Assembly (NCBI GenBank): GCA_001303705.1
Contig: LJUI01000122.1
Coordinates: 1 to 7,711, forward strand
Direction of reading: 5' to 3'
Origin: a candidate division TA06 bacterium SM23_40
GTDB lineage: Bacteria; LJUI01; SM1-40
DNA length: 7,711 nucleotides
Part shown: one piece after another, positions 6,530-7,711 of the stretch
How positions within the stretch are numbered: the first letter of the stretch is position 1
Layout of the letters: each line of letters opens with the position of its first letter
The notes under the pieces: model-generated
The model's input: the letters and a program-made list of their open reading frames with translations, nothing else
Told to the model about the DNA's origin: nothing
Database searches by the model: none
Translations under genes and position numbers: made by a program

Positions 6530-7711
6530 TCAGAAATCGGGATTCTCGTACACTATCCTGCCGTCGACTATCGTGTACAGCACCTCTGTCTTCAGGATGT
6601 CCTCCGGATCGATTTCGATCAGGTTCTGACTCAGCACGGTGAAGTCGGCGAACTTGCCCGTCCTGATGGACCCGAACTGATCCTCCTCGAACGTGGCCCA
6701 GGCGCAGTTGATCGTGAAGGCCTCGATCGCCTCGTGGACCGTTATCTTCTGCTCCGGGTACCATCCGCCTGCAGGCTCCCCCTCCAGTGTGGTCCGGTTA
6801 ACGGCGGCGTGTATGAGGTATCTGGGATGCTGGTGGTAGATAGCCGCGTTGGTGCCCGGCCAGTCGCTGCCGAACACCAGCACCGCGCCGTTATCCTTCA
6901 GCCTGCGGAAGGCATAGGCGCCCTTGCACCTGTCGCCTATCCGCTCGTACATCCAGCGCATGTCGTCGGAGAGGTGATACGGATTGATCTCGGCCACCAG
7001 ACCCAGCTCGCCGAAACGGACGAAGTCCTTGTCGTGAACGACCTGCGCGTGGATGACCCTCCACCTGTGGTCTTTTATATCGAATTCGTCGATGACCCGC
7101 TCGTACATGGTCAGCAGGGTGTCCACCCCCTTGTCACCTATGGCGTGGATGTGGGGAGCGAATCCCGCCCGGTATCCCCTCCGTATCAGCTCCTCCATCC
7201 CGGGATCGGGAGTCATCCGGCTGCGCCATATTCCGTAATGACCCGGACGGTCCTCGTAAGGTTCGTAGAACATGGCCCCCCAACTGCCCATGATGCCGTC
7301 TATGAAATCCTTCAGGCCCGAGAAGCGCAGCCACGGGTCCCCTAATCCCTGAGTGATTCCAACGCGGTTCAGGAACTCGGCCTTCTCCAGTGTCGGCCTG
7401 GGCCTGACGCGTGCGGTCATCTCACCGGTGGCGTAGAGTTCCTGGAAGATCTCGAGCTGGTCGGGAGGGGTTATGTCGTGGAACATGGTGATGCCGGCTT
7501 CGGCCATCTTCTTGAACGCATACCGCGACTCGGCCAGCCTCCGCTCGTGGGATATCCCGGGCAGGGTTTGGAACATTCTCATTATGGCTCCGCGGTTGCC
7601 CTCCATGAGACCCGTGGGATCGCCCCTCCTGTCCCTGTGGATGGTCACACCGCTGGGATCCCTGGTGTTCCTGTCTATTCCCGCCATCTCCAGGGCGAGG
7701 CTGTTGGCCAG
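6530..7711 (-). CDS. YtcJ-type amidohydrolase (amidohydrolase 3 family), partial at right edge
   Basis: Metal-dependent hydrolase of the amidohydrolase superfamily; YtcJ-like proteins include N-substituted formamide deformylases, but most have unknown substrates. 393 residues are present. The frame is open to the last base and begins at LANSLALEMAGID, a stretch that lies inside the domain in this family, so I judge that roughly 150-200 N-terminal residues, including the first HxH metal motif, are outside. Numbered from the edge, visible active-site motifs are K134 in SGLKDFIDG, H187 and H189 in HIHAIGDKG, H221 in VIHAQ and D283 in FGSDWPG. The C-terminus has the usual small beta domain: FGSIRTGKFADFTVL, then TIVDGRIVYE. 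No stop or frameshift interrupts it. It ends with TGA, 43 bases before the terminator stem. The ATG at 7687 is internal and is not the start. It is convergent with the decarboxylase; a joint role in amine or amide turnover is only a guess. Confidence 0.93.
   Translation of the reverse strand: MANSLALEMAGIDRNTRDPSGVTIHRDRRGDPTGLMEGNRGAIMRMFQTLPGISHERRLAESRYAFKKMAEAGITMFHDITPPDQLEIFQELYATGEMTARVRPRPTLEKAEFLNRVGITQGLGDPWLRFSGLKDFIDGIMGSWGAMFYEPYEDRPGHYGIWRSRMTPDPGMEELIRRGYRAGFAPHIHAIGDKGVDTLLTMYERVIDEFDIKDHRWRVIHAQVVHDKDFVRFGELGLVAEINPYHLSDDMRWMYERIGDRCKGAYAFRRLKDNGAVLVFGSDWPGTNAAIYHQHPRYLIHAAVNRTTLEGEPAGGWYPEQKITVHEAIEAFTINCAWATFEEDQFGSIRTGKFADFTVLSQNLIEIDPEDILKTEVLYTIVDGRIVYENPDF

Noticed and set aside
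6527-7345. 272-codon plus-strand open frame
   Set aside because: It is antisense to the amidohydrolase active-site region, and no motif was recognised.

Overview
The window looks like a stretch of chromosome from an uncultivated, diderm-type environmental bacterium with moderately high GC. The clues are a Sec-exported protein built of long beta-rich repeats, a Tat-exported oxidoreductase with iron-sulfur clusters, and catabolic-looking PLP and amidohydrolase enzymes. The Ig-like domain of the repeat protein, with its TWSGSDEDG motif, resembles surface proteins of FCB-type candidate phyla. That placement is a guess from style, not from a marker gene. I see no RNA gene, insertion sequence, phage gene or CRISPR array.

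Layout, left to right. Positions 1-3201 (minus strand) hold a giant secreted repeat protein that runs off the left edge. It has a signal peptide, one Ig/FN3-like domain, and an array of units that are each exactly 111 codons (333 bp): eight complete and a ninth cut by the edge. The frame is open over all 3201 bases except for one TGA at 1984-1986, where the other units have a glycine codon. It would therefore be read as a 405-residue product followed by an in-frame continuation with no start of its own. Positions 3341-4714 (minus) encode a Tat-exported aldo/keto reductase with two C-terminal 4Fe-4S motifs. Its GTG start is fixed by a strong ribosome binding site. Positions 4715-4949 are a divergent promoter region. 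Positions 4950-6461 (plus) encode a complete group II PLP-dependent aromatic-amino-acid-type decarboxylase. A hairpin at 6464-6487 terminates it and the convergent gene to its right. Positions 6530-7711 (minus) encode the C-terminal two thirds or so of a YtcJ-type amidohydrolase that runs off the right edge.

How they relate: the reductase and decarboxylase are divergent and may share regulation. The decarboxylase and amidohydrolase are convergent and share a terminator. The repeat gene lies 139 bp downstream of the reductase on the same strand. No terminator is visible between them, but an AT-rich palindrome could be a promoter. The genes do not form an obvious pathway. A link through amine or amide breakdown is only conjecture.

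The most unusual material is the repeat array: its constant period, the calcium-loop-like motif in each unit, its two unit subtypes, the near-identical DNA blocks at multiples of 333 bp, and the single nonsense codon inside an otherwise intact frame.
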